Shown piece after piece: positions 6,634-13,379 of a stretch of DNA of 22,119 nt (the first letter of the stretch is position 1; each line of letters begins with the position of its first letter). The stretch is taken from the IMG/VR virus record IMGVR_UViG_3300007735_000484, positions 1 through 22,119 of that record; one strand, written 5' to 3'. The notes below the pieces were generated by a model. The model was not told where the DNA came from, did no database searches, and worked only from the letters and a program-made list of their open reading frames with translations. The position numbers and the translations under genes are program-made. The DNA comes from a virus.

Positions 6634-8226
6634 TTATTCGCCCAATAAACCTTGCATTTGACCACCTTGATACAAAAGATTGTATGGAACTGGATTAGTT
6701 GCAAATGGTATTCTTCTACCAAGTTGATCTGCTCCTCTTGCAGCAAGACCAGTTGCAAACGCTGTTTCTCCCATTGCTCTTGGTGAAGAAGTTAATAGAC
6801 TTGTTGCTACAGCAGGAAGCCCACCAACAGAATAACCAGCAAGACTGGTTGGCAATGTTAATGCACCTTGTATTGCTCTTGGTGTAATACTAGAAAGTGC
6901 TTGACCTGCAATACCAGGCATAAATATTTCACCGCCTGCTTCTTCTAGTTGTTTTCCTAGTTTTACTCTTTGACCAAAGTTTGTTTGAACATTATCTCGC
7001 ATCAAACTTGTCAGTTTTCTTAATTGAGTATCTACGGATGCGTTTCTATCTAAACTTAATGTTTTTTGTATTTCTTTAATTTGGTCGCTTGCCTCTGTAT
7101 ATGCTTTCATTGTTTTAGCATATGTAGGTGCTTGTTTTTGTATGGAAGCTTTAACAGAATTATAAATATCGCTAACTGCTGAATAAGCGACTTTTTCTGT
7201 TTTAAAGTCTATTGTTTCTAAAGTTTCACCAATCTGTTTTTTTAATGCATCCAAACCTTCTGGAGTATGAAAGTCTGCTGAATTAAGAGATTTCCAATTG
7301 CTTACTTTATCCTGAACATCTTGTAATTTTTCAGCAGCAGTCTTGTTAGTTATTTGACCTTTATAAGTTACTTTTTTTGTTGCATTTTGTATTGCTTTGT
7401 CAATATCATTAAAACCTAATATTGTTTTATCATTTTTAATATCAATCATTCCAGACCGATATTCTTTTAATTTTTTACGATTTAATTCTTCTAAATTTCT
7501 TTTTGCAATATCTACAACTTCTGTTTGATCTGCTTTACCACTAATGTTTACTCTAAATTGTTCTGCTGCTTCTCCACCTTTGCGACCAGCTTCAAATGCT
7601 TGAGTAATAGCTTCCTTACCTGCACCTGTGGTTGCACCTATGTATGAACTTAAAATGTTACCAGCACCTTTTGCAGTAGCACCTGTAGCACGAGCAGTAA
7701 CAGCCAATGGATCAATAGTGCTTGCAATTCTAGTTAATGGTTGAGCAACAATTCTTGGCGCGACTGTAGCACCACCTGTAAGAACTGTAGATAGATCAGC
7801 CAATACACCAGCAGGATCTTCGGCAACAGCCTTTTTTAGACCTTCTCCTGTGCCATATCGTTCTGCATAAAACTCACCAACTTTACGAGCCATTTCTCTA
7901 GACTGTTTATCTTCTCCAACAAACTGAACAAATTTTTCAGGCAATACATTTTGCAATGCTCCTGCACCTACATCTAAAACAGATTTAACTGTCTCTACTG
8001 GACTGGTTACAGCCTGATAAATATTGCCAATTAAATTTGCAAAAGACGATGGAAAGTTTGTTACTGCACCAGTTGCTACTTGACCAGCAGTTAATGGTTC
8101 TTTTACATCAGGCAATTTATTTGCTTGTATTAAAGCGTATTGATAAGCCTGTGCTTCAGTCAATTCTTTGTCAGAATTTACTTCAAAAGATCCTTTATTA
8201 GGTATTTTGACTTCATAGCTTGGCAT
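6634..8226 (-). CDS. Probable internal virion / DNA-ejection protein
   Basis: 530 residues. Residues 1-32 form a small beta-plus-helix module (YEVKIPNKGSFEV then LTEAQAYQYALIQ). Residues about 45-200 are Ala/Gly/Val-rich amphipathic helix, and about 205-420 a long Lys/Glu/Gln-rich helical region. The end (SPRAMGETAFATGLAARGAD, about residue 485) resembles a motif near the C-terminus of large ejected proteins of several podoviruses. The long helical layout with membrane-active Ala/Gly tracts, and position between tail and fibre genes, suit a protein that leaves the head with the DNA and helps span the envelope. No enzyme motif is seen. The assignment is by architecture. Confidence 0.55.
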   Translation of the reverse strand: MPSYEVKIPNKGSFEVNSDKELTEAQAYQYALIQANKLPDVKEPLTAGQVATGAVTNFPSSFANLIGNIYQAVTSPVETVKSVLDVGAGALQNVLPEKFVQFVGEDKQSREMARKVGEFYAERYGTGEGLKKAVAEDPAGVLADLSTVLTGGATVAPRIVAQPLTRIASTIDPLAVTARATGATAKGAGNILSSYIGATTGAGKEAITQAFEAGRKGGEAAEQFRVNISGKADQTEVVDIAKRNLEELNRKKLKEYRSGMIDIKNDKTILGFNDIDKAIQNATKKVTYKGQITNKTAAEKLQDVQDKVSNWKSLNSADFHTPEGLDALKKQIGETLETIDFKTEKVAYSAVSDIYNSVKASIQKQAPTYAKTMKAYTEASDQIKEIQKTLSLDRNASVDTQLRKLTSLMRDNVQTNFGQRVKLGKQLEEAGGEIFMPGIAGQALSSITPRAIQGALTLPTSLAGYSVGGLPAVATSLLTSSPRAMGETAFATGLAARGADQLGRRIPFATNPVPYNLLYQGGQMQGLLGE

Positions 8227-8238
8227 TGTATTTTCCTA

Positions 8239-8949
8239 TTATTTATTAATGGGCGTAACAGTTACACCTGGTGGCAAAGAAGGTTTAATATCTACGCTTG
8301 GTTTACCAGCACTCTTAGAAGCACGATCTATTGCAGCTTGAATTGAGCTTGTAAAATCAAAAGCAGCCTCTTTAAAATCTTTTTCACTAATGTTTGCACT
8401 CATTCTATTAAGAGCAGCCTGTGCTTTTGCACCTTCTTGTTCTGTAATCTGTCCACCACCTTTAAGGGTTTGGAATGCCTCAAGGAATGTTTTTCCTTTT
8501 ATTTGTTCTAACAATGCATTAGCACCTGCAACTGGAGTTCCAGAATATAACCTTGAGGTTGCAAATGGAGCACCAAAACCTACTAAATATTCAAACCCTG
8601 GATGTTTTAACAGCTTGTCTACAGTTTCAACTGTTTCTTTTGCTGTTTGTATTGCTTGAGGTAAAGCTCTTTGAGCTTTTAATTGTTCCTCTGCTTCTTT
8701 TGTTCTTAACTCAATTTGTTTTGCAGCAGGTAAATTTGCTAATGCAGGATTACCAACAAATGTTGCGGTTACGCTTGATGAGGCAGAAGATATTGGTGAA
8801 GGCAATTTTGTAGGATCTGAAAATGTTGGAAAATTCTTATTTCTACTTAAATTGTCTTTTGATAAGATTGTGTCAATTTCTGTTAAAGATTTTGTTGGCG
8901 CAAACTCTGCAATAGTACCATCTGATAAAACAACATATTTACTAGACAT
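8239..8949 (-). CDS. Conserved virion protein of the ejection cluster, unknown function
   Basis: 236 residues, AAGGA 8 bases before the ATG. It starts YVVLSDGTIAEFAP then SLTEIDTIL, a short beta hairpin plus helix like the one opening the next gene product (6634-8226). A Ser/Pro/Thr linker follows (about 38-70), then two helical blocks: Lys/Gln/Ala-rich (75-115) and one containing GKTFLEAFQTLKGGGQITEQ (about 150-170). The QTLKGGGQITEQEG...A...RM pattern recurs in phage proteins between tail and fibre genes. No catalytic site is visible, so lysozyme activity is unsupported. It is expected to be part of the internal or ejected protein set. Confidence 0.55.
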   Translation of the reverse strand: MSSKYVVLSDGTIAEFAPTKSLTEIDTILSKDNLSRNKNFPTFSDPTKLPSPISSASSSVTATFVGNPALANLPAAKQIELRTKEAEEQLKAQRALPQAIQTAKETVETVDKLLKHPGFEYLVGFGAPFATSRLYSGTPVAGANALLEQIKGKTFLEAFQTLKGGGQITEQEGAKAQAALNRMSANISEKDFKEAAFDFTSSIQAAIDRASKSAGKPSVDIKPSLPPGVTVTPINK

Positions 8950-8950
8950 T

Positions 8951-9532
8951 TTATTTGTCCTTAAAGTTTCTTACTTGGGGTGTAACAACTGGAACATTAG
9001 GAGCAGGACTGCTTTGAGTGTAGCGTTGCGCCCTTTTTAAATTCTCTAAAGTGGTTGCTGTCAAATCTATTCCTGTTTCTGATAATAATTTTTGCGCACT
9101 AATATGTTGCTCTAGTGCTTTATTTACATCTGGTGTTTGACCGAATTCTAAAACATCTAATTGTTGAGGTTTATCTAAATCAATAAATTTAGCTTTTCCA
9201 TATTTTTGGAAAGCATACTGCTGTTGTTCTTTAGATAATTCTGGCGATTTTCCTGCTAATGATTCTCTTATTTTTATACCTGTCAAAAGTTCTTGCAAAC
9301 CTCTGTCCATGCTCGATTGATAGCCTTTTTGAGCCTCACTCAACGCACCTCCAAAGATTTGTCCTGTACTAATTGGCTCTCTTGTTCTGCCAGATGCTCC
9401 TAATAAGGCAATAGCAGCGTTTAGTGCTGCTGTTTGAGTAGCATTAGATTGCATCCGTTGCTTTTCTGCATCTGGTAAGAAAGCAGAATAGTCTGGTTGC
9501 TGTCCGAATAAAGCTGATAGATCAATTGCCAT
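8951..9532 (-). CDS. Conserved virion protein of the ejection cluster (ALLGASG motif)
   Basis: 193 residues, AGGA ribosome site. The N-terminus SALFGQQPDYSAFLPDAEKQ leads into TAALNAAIALLGASGRTR and PISTGQIFGGALSEAQKGYQ (about 32-73). This helix-ALLxASG-x-PISxGQxxGxAL-helix pattern is recognisable in putative internal virion proteins of many podoviruses. The rest is helical and polar, with a Pro/Val-rich C-terminal tail. No membrane span longer than the ALLGASG helix is seen. Function within the ejection apparatus is inferred from pattern and neighbours. Confidence 0.55.
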   Translation of the reverse strand: MAIDLSALFGQQPDYSAFLPDAEKQRMQSNATQTAALNAAIALLGASGRTREPISTGQIFGGALSEAQKGYQSSMDRGLQELLTGIKIRESLAGKSPELSKEQQQYAFQKYGKAKFIDLDKPQQLDVLEFGQTPDVNKALEQHISAQKLLSETGIDLTATTLENLKRAQRYTQSSPAPNVPVVTPQVRNFKDK

Positions 9533-9535
9533 AAT

Positions 9536-10261
9536 TTATCCTAGTAAAGAATTTGGATTTCTTGCTCTCTGTAGAGCCAATAAGTTATAAATGCCTGAGT
9601 AATCTACTGCTCCTTGTGGCATCTGTGTTCTACTACCCATCTGCATTTGTGGTATTACTTGTGGTTGCTGTCTACCACCTAATAAACCGCTTGCACCTCG
9701 TAAGCCTTGTAGGGCTTGCATAGGAGAAATATTAAAACCAGTTGAGCCTGGTAGTATGTCAGCACCCGATGATGTAACTACATTGCCACTAGCGTCTAGG
9801 ATAATATCGCCTAGTTCGCCAGGTATGATGGTTGCTTGTGGTGTTGCACCACCGCCATAAAAACCACCTTCTTGTATATCGGCATCTCCAAGCGAGACTC
9901 CCATGTTGAAATCTTCGCCTGTATTAAACCTACCCATATTGAAATCTTCGCCTGTGCCATACCCACCCTCACCAAATTGACTGCCTAATTCAGCACCAAT
10001 CTGTTGTCCTGCGTAAGCCTTGCCAGCAGATAAAAGACCTTGTTCTAAACTACCACCTTCTTGTACTGTATCTACACCTTCTATAATTGGTATTAATTCT
10101 GGGTGTCCAGTAGCAACAGCAGTAGCTTTAGCAACAGCTTTTACAGGATCATTTTTTATTTCTTGTAGTTGGTTTTCTACAAAATTACCAGCAAACTGAC
10201 CGACATCTTCTACCGCGCTACCAACAGCACTAGCAACATCGCCTACGAATCCACCACACAT
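9536..10261 (-). CDS. Gly-rich virion protein with tandem repeat, ejection cluster
   Basis: 241 residues starting MCGGFVGDVAS, an opening seen in several small phage virion proteins. Residues about 1-60 are Ala/Val amphipathic helix and about 61-140 Gly-rich. An 11-residue tandem repeat lies in the middle: TGEDFNMGRFN then TGEDFNMGVSL (about 111-132). The C-terminal third is Gln/Met/Gly-rich (LLGGRQQPQVIPQMQMG), ending in a short helix. AAAGGA precedes the ATG by 8 bases, and the acetyltransferase stop is 2 bases upstream. No known enzyme domain. Probably an internal or ejected structural protein. Confidence 0.5.
   Translation of the reverse strand: MCGGFVGDVASAVGSAVEDVGQFAGNFVENQLQEIKNDPVKAVAKATAVATGHPELIPIIEGVDTVQEGGSLEQGLLSAGKAYAGQQIGAELGSQFGEGGYGTGEDFNMGRFNTGEDFNMGVSLGDADIQEGGFYGGGATPQATIIPGELGDIILDASGNVVTSSGADILPGSTGFNISPMQALQGLRGASGLLGGRQQPQVIPQMQMGSRTQMPQGAVDYSGIYNLLALQRARNPNSLLG
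9900..9955 (-). repeat. 33-base tandem repeat (two units)
   Basis: CCCATGTTGAAATCTTCGCC (from 9900) and CCCATATTGAAATCTTCGCC (from 9933) are the plus-strand cores of two 23-base matches differing at one base. They are spaced 33 bases, or 11 codons, inside the Gly-rich virion gene. Near identity at DNA level implies recent duplication. Confidence 0.8.
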
Positions 10262-10263
10262 AA

Positions 10264-10647
10264 TTAATCCTTTAAGTGTTTGACTGTGTTAAAGCCAACA
10301 GTTTTATAACCTAGTCTTTCATAAAACTGTCTGGTTTTATCCATGTCTACTGCTGTTGTCTGTCCTAGATGCAGATCATCTACACCCATATCTTTAGCCC
10401 ATGTTTCTAGTGATTTTACTAGTTTGAGTGCCACTCTACTACCTCGATACTCAGGTAATACAAAGAACCCTAGATCGCTAACTCGCTTACGATTACTAAA
10501 AAAGTATTCGTGTGCTAGACCAGATATAAACCCAACAATTTTGTTGTGTTCTATTGCGATAAAGCCTACTGCATTAGGGTTCTTAAATAAATGTAGAATC
10601 TTGTGCTTCTCAGGTACTGCGTAAGAAAACTCTGCCTCGGCTACCAT
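10264..10647 (-). CDS. GNAT-family N-acetyltransferase (N-terminus probably extends to 10704)
   Basis: 127 residues from the ATG at 10647. GNAT features: VGFIAIEHNKIVGFISGLA (about 27-45, strands beta2-beta3), VSDLGFFVLPEYRGSRVALKLV (56-77, with motif A RGSRVA in place of the usual R-G-x-G-x-[GA] acetyl-CoA loop), LETWAKDMGVDDLHLG (80-95), and QFYERLGYK (107-115, motif B). The fold is clearly GNAT but the first strand and helix are missing at this start. In-frame codons upstream encode IIEKLSLHRLEEFFELVTK, which fits them well, without any ATG/GTG/TTG. The ATG itself has no ribosome site. It sits between virion-protein genes, so it may modify a virion or host protein; the substrate is unknown. 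Confidence 0.85.
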   Translation of the reverse strand: MVAEAEFSYAVPEKHKILHLFKNPNAVGFIAIEHNKIVGFISGLAHEYFFSNRKRVSDLGFFVLPEYRGSRVALKLVKSLETWAKDMGVDDLHLGQTTAVDMDKTRQFYERLGYKTVGFNTVKHLKD

Positions 10648-10703
10648 TTTGGTAACCAGTTCAAAAAACTCCTCTAACCGATGTAGACTAAGTTTTTCTA
10701 TTA

Positions 10704-11630
10704 TCAGAACAATCCACCGCCTAATAAACCACCGCCTAATGCACCTAATACTGGTGCAGCGTATTGATTGCCAAAGAATCCAGAAACACCAGGAATCTGA
10801 CCTAGTGCGTAACCACCTAAACCACCTGCTATTGCGCCTCCAAGGACTCCAGCACCACGATTCTGATAGGTGGGCGCGTTAGTTGTCTGTGTGCCATAAC
10901 TTCCTAATGGAGTGCCATAAACAGACGATAGATAGCCTTGGAGTTGTTGGTAAGGTAATTGTTGACCAAACTGATACCGAGCCAACTGCTCTTGTAGAGG
11001 TTGTGCAGCGATTGCCTCTTGCTGCGCGCCAACTTGGGCTAGTGTCTGAGAAGGTAAGAATTGCTGACTGTAGAACTGAGGTGCATATCCAGCTAACTGA
11101 GCTTGGGCTAATTGTGCTTGTTGCTGTAGTCCTCTTTCCTGTTGATACTGTGTGCCAGCGATATTGGCTGTAATGTCCCCTAGAGACCGCCCATAAGCCT
11201 CTGTAGCAGTTCCTAATGCTCTTTCCATAGCACCACTACCCAAACGACCAGAACGGCTGTAAAGGCTCGAAATTCCAGGTAATACTGTTTCACTAAACTG
11301 TTGAGTAAGTGGGCGAGTAGCTGCTGCCATCATCGCTTGTTGGTATGGGTTTGCGTTTAAGAAACCACCAGCAGCCGTTTGTCCGACCTGACCTAAAGAC
11401 GATGTATAAGCCTGTTGAGCCTGTTGTAGAACAGGGCTTTGCTGACGAGCAATAGCCTCTTGTTGAGCAATCGCCTCAGTAGTTGCAGCCGATGGGCTTA
11501 CATAGGTCTGACCAGGAAAGAACTGTGGTTGCTGACCTGTAAGAAACAGACTCTGCGCCCTCTCTAAACCTTGGGTAAGGTAGGGCAATAGTGCTGGATC
11601 TATCTGCGAGGTTTGTGTAGTTGTTGCCAT
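10704..11630 (-). CDS. Gln/Ala-rich ejection protein with glycine-zipper C-terminus
   Basis: 308 residues, AGGA 7 bases before the ATG. After PALLPYLTQGLERAQSLF (about 12-29) comes QPQFFPGQTYVSPSAATTEA (about 34-53), a start common to podovirus virion proteins of this operon position. Residues 50-245 are Gln/Ala-rich helix. The final 55 residues are nearly pure Gly/Ala/Leu (GVLGGAIAGGLGGYALGQ, then VLGALGGGLLGGG), a glycine-zipper type membrane-inserting segment. Glycine zippers oligomerise in membranes, which suits a protein forming part of the ejection channel. The function is inferred from composition and neighbours. The stop TGA at 10706-10704 overlaps the likely ATA start of the acetyltransferase. 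Confidence 0.6.
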   Translation of the reverse strand: MATTTQTSQIDPALLPYLTQGLERAQSLFLTGQQPQFFPGQTYVSPSAATTEAIAQQEAIARQQSPVLQQAQQAYTSSLGQVGQTAAGGFLNANPYQQAMMAAATRPLTQQFSETVLPGISSLYSRSGRLGSGAMERALGTATEAYGRSLGDITANIAGTQYQQERGLQQQAQLAQAQLAGYAPQFYSQQFLPSQTLAQVGAQQEAIAAQPLQEQLARYQFGQQLPYQQLQGYLSSVYGTPLGSYGTQTTNAPTYQNRGAGVLGGAIAGGLGGYALGQIPGVSGFFGNQYAAPVLGALGGGLLGGGLF

Positions 11631-11634
11631 AGTT

Positions 11635-11940
11635 TTATCCTACGATGATGTATTGAAAATTAAGGTCTGAATGACCTGTGTTTCTATGTGTAATTGTTGC
11701 TGAACCGCTTGTTTGTGCAGAAATATATAAATGTGCCATTTCTGCTGCTGCATGACTAGAAGTTGGTGTAAAAAGAATGACTGAATCTTTGCCAATTCTG
11801 GCATCTGTAAGTGTTGTAGTTGCAGACGATTGTGTTAATGTAATTAAACCAGTATTGTTAGTTTTGCCATTCATGATGCCATTGACTACTTCAGCAATTC
11901 CACGCTGATCTGATCCAAATGGCGGTAAAACTCTATACAT
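11635..11940 (-). CDS. Conserved small virion protein
   Basis: 101 residues. IAEVVNGIMNGKTNNTG (about 15-31), then TTLTDARIGKDSVILFTPTSSHAAAE, then a beta-rich end (SGSATITHRNTGHSDLNFQY). This arrangement (VVNGxxNGK.NNTG, TDxRIGxxSVxxxxP) is widely repeated in phage structural operons next to tail genes. It is beta-rich and small, as expected for a decoration, plug or tail-attachment protein. Its exact role is not known to me. The ATG overlaps the preceding stop by one base (TAATG). Confidence 0.6.
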   Translation of the reverse strand: MYRVLPPFGSDQRGIAEVVNGIMNGKTNNTGLITLTQSSATTTLTDARIGKDSVILFTPTSSHAAAEMAHLYISAQTSGSATITHRNTGHSDLNFQYIIVG

Positions 11941-13379
11941 TACCTAGTTCCTAGAGGGCTTAAATCAATGTCGATTCCGACTGCTGATGTCCAACTACCT
12001 GTAGGGGTTAATTGTAGACGATGATACCGCCCAACACCACGCACAGCCACTCTATTTTCGCTATCTGCTGCGGTCTGAGAACTAAATGCTGTGGACTCTG
12101 ACAAAAGCCTACGAGACAATAATGCTACCGATCCAGAACCATCATCTACGATTGGTTTAACCATCGTGATTGCTGAAGTAGAGCCTGGCACTTCAATATC
12201 GCCTGTTTCTATATACGCTGTAGCATTAGCACCAGAGAATGTAACAATCTTTGCACCATCTACACCAGCTAACTGTAGTTTTCCACCAAGCCAAAGTCTG
12301 CTATCAAATGTAGTCAAAATGGTGTCTAAATTACCATAAGTATCCATACCCTCTAAAGTAACAGCAGGGGTAGATGTAGATGCTATACGATCAACTGTTG
12401 TTGTACCACTTGTCCATCTTTGTGTCTGATAGTTATAAATAAGCAAACTATCAGCAGTTGCAGAACTAACAGAAGCATATGCCCAAATAATAAGTTTTTT
12501 GCTTGGATCTACCGCAGCCGACATAAGGTATAAAGTGCCTTCATCTACATTATCAAAGAAAAATCTGTTTACTTTTTCATTTCCAATAGGCACTACATTT
12601 TGACCATCACACGCATAAAATCCATCATCTCCTAAGAAGAACGATGTGCCACCATACTGAATAATTGAGTTAGCCTCATAACATCCTAAGTTACGACTAA
12701 TATTGTCGAATTGAAATATTAATGGGCTACCAATGTAAGACATTCGATGGATTGCTCGATCCATAAAGACAAGACCAAATTCTCCACCAGTAACACCGAC
12801 TATAGAGCCACCATCAGGAATATCTTGGTAGTCTGCTTGTGTCGTAGCGGATGTAGTCCAACTAGACTCATCGCCTAATGCTGACCATTGCACTCGATTA
12901 GGATAGCTACTTGGATATCCAGATACTACAAAGTCGCGCACTACTGTTACATATTTTGATGTTGGTGCATCGGCTGCTAAGTCTGCAAATAAAGAAGAAC
13001 TGTTTAAGTTATATCCTTGTAGTTTTGCATTGCCATTAGCTGCAATAATAACTGATCCAAATTGTGTAAATCTCCATCGTTCATCTGTTGCTGTTGAATA
13101 ATTACCTGATTTAGATACATTGTTTAATGCTAATGTTGCAGAATTTAACTTAAATAATTTTGTAGAACCACCAGCAAATACTGATGTAGCACCTGCGGTT
13201 GTTTTACCTGCAACAACATTAGTTAGGTTCTCAGAAGCCGATACTGAATAATCTACTACAGTAGGTATAGCACCATAGCCAACAAGTTTAGGGTACACAT
13301 TTTCTGCCCTACGCAGTCCATTAGTAATACCTGGCTGATCTGGTGTCCACTCTCCAAAGGTTATTCTACTTATTGCCAT
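11940..13379 (-). CDS. Probable tail hub / packaged-DNA stabilisation protein (P22 gp10-like beta-propeller)
   Basis: 479 residues, beta-rich throughout with repeated [IV]-x-[GAY] strands. It begins ITFGEWTPDQPGITNGLRRA and ENVYPKLVGYGAIP, then PNRVQWSALGDESSW (about 160-174), GSIVGVTGGEFGLVFMDRAIHRM (about 190-213) and FFLGDDGFYACDGQNVVPIG (about 246-265). This series (W-S-A-L-G-D, GxxxGLVxF, FxGDDGFYxCDG, PIG) is the pattern of phage tail proteins annotated as stabilisation or hub proteins. It would close the portal after packaging and carry the fibre complex. The first 10 bases overlap the preceding gene (13370-13379). A beta-propeller fold is inferred, not demonstrated. Confidence 0.55.
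   Translation of the reverse strand: MAISRITFGEWTPDQPGITNGLRRAENVYPKLVGYGAIPTVVDYSVSASENLTNVVAGKTTAGATSVFAGGSTKLFKLNSATLALNNVSKSGNYSTATDERWRFTQFGSVIIAANGNAKLQGYNLNSSSLFADLAADAPTSKYVTVVRDFVVSGYPSSYPNRVQWSALGDESSWTTSATTQADYQDIPDGGSIVGVTGGEFGLVFMDRAIHRMSYIGSPLIFQFDNISRNLGCYEANSIIQYGGTSFFLGDDGFYACDGQNVVPIGNEKVNRFFFDNVDEGTLYLMSAAVDPSKKLIIWAYASVSSATADSLLIYNYQTQRWTSGTTTVDRIASTSTPAVTLEGMDTYGNLDTILTTFDSRLWLGGKLQLAGVDGAKIVTFSGANATAYIETGDIEVPGSTSAITMVKPIVDDGSGSVALLSRRLLSESTAFSSQTAADSENRVAVRGVGRYHRLQLTPTGSWTSAVGIDIDLSPLGTR

Noticed and set aside
6363-6698. Plus-strand ORF opposite the fibre gene
   Set aside because: Shadow of the minus-strand fibre gene, runs across its start and has no recognisable domain.
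10649-10882. Plus-strand ORF opposite the ejection gene
   Set aside because: Antisense shadow with His/Leu-rich composition caused by the Gly/Gln-rich opposite strand.
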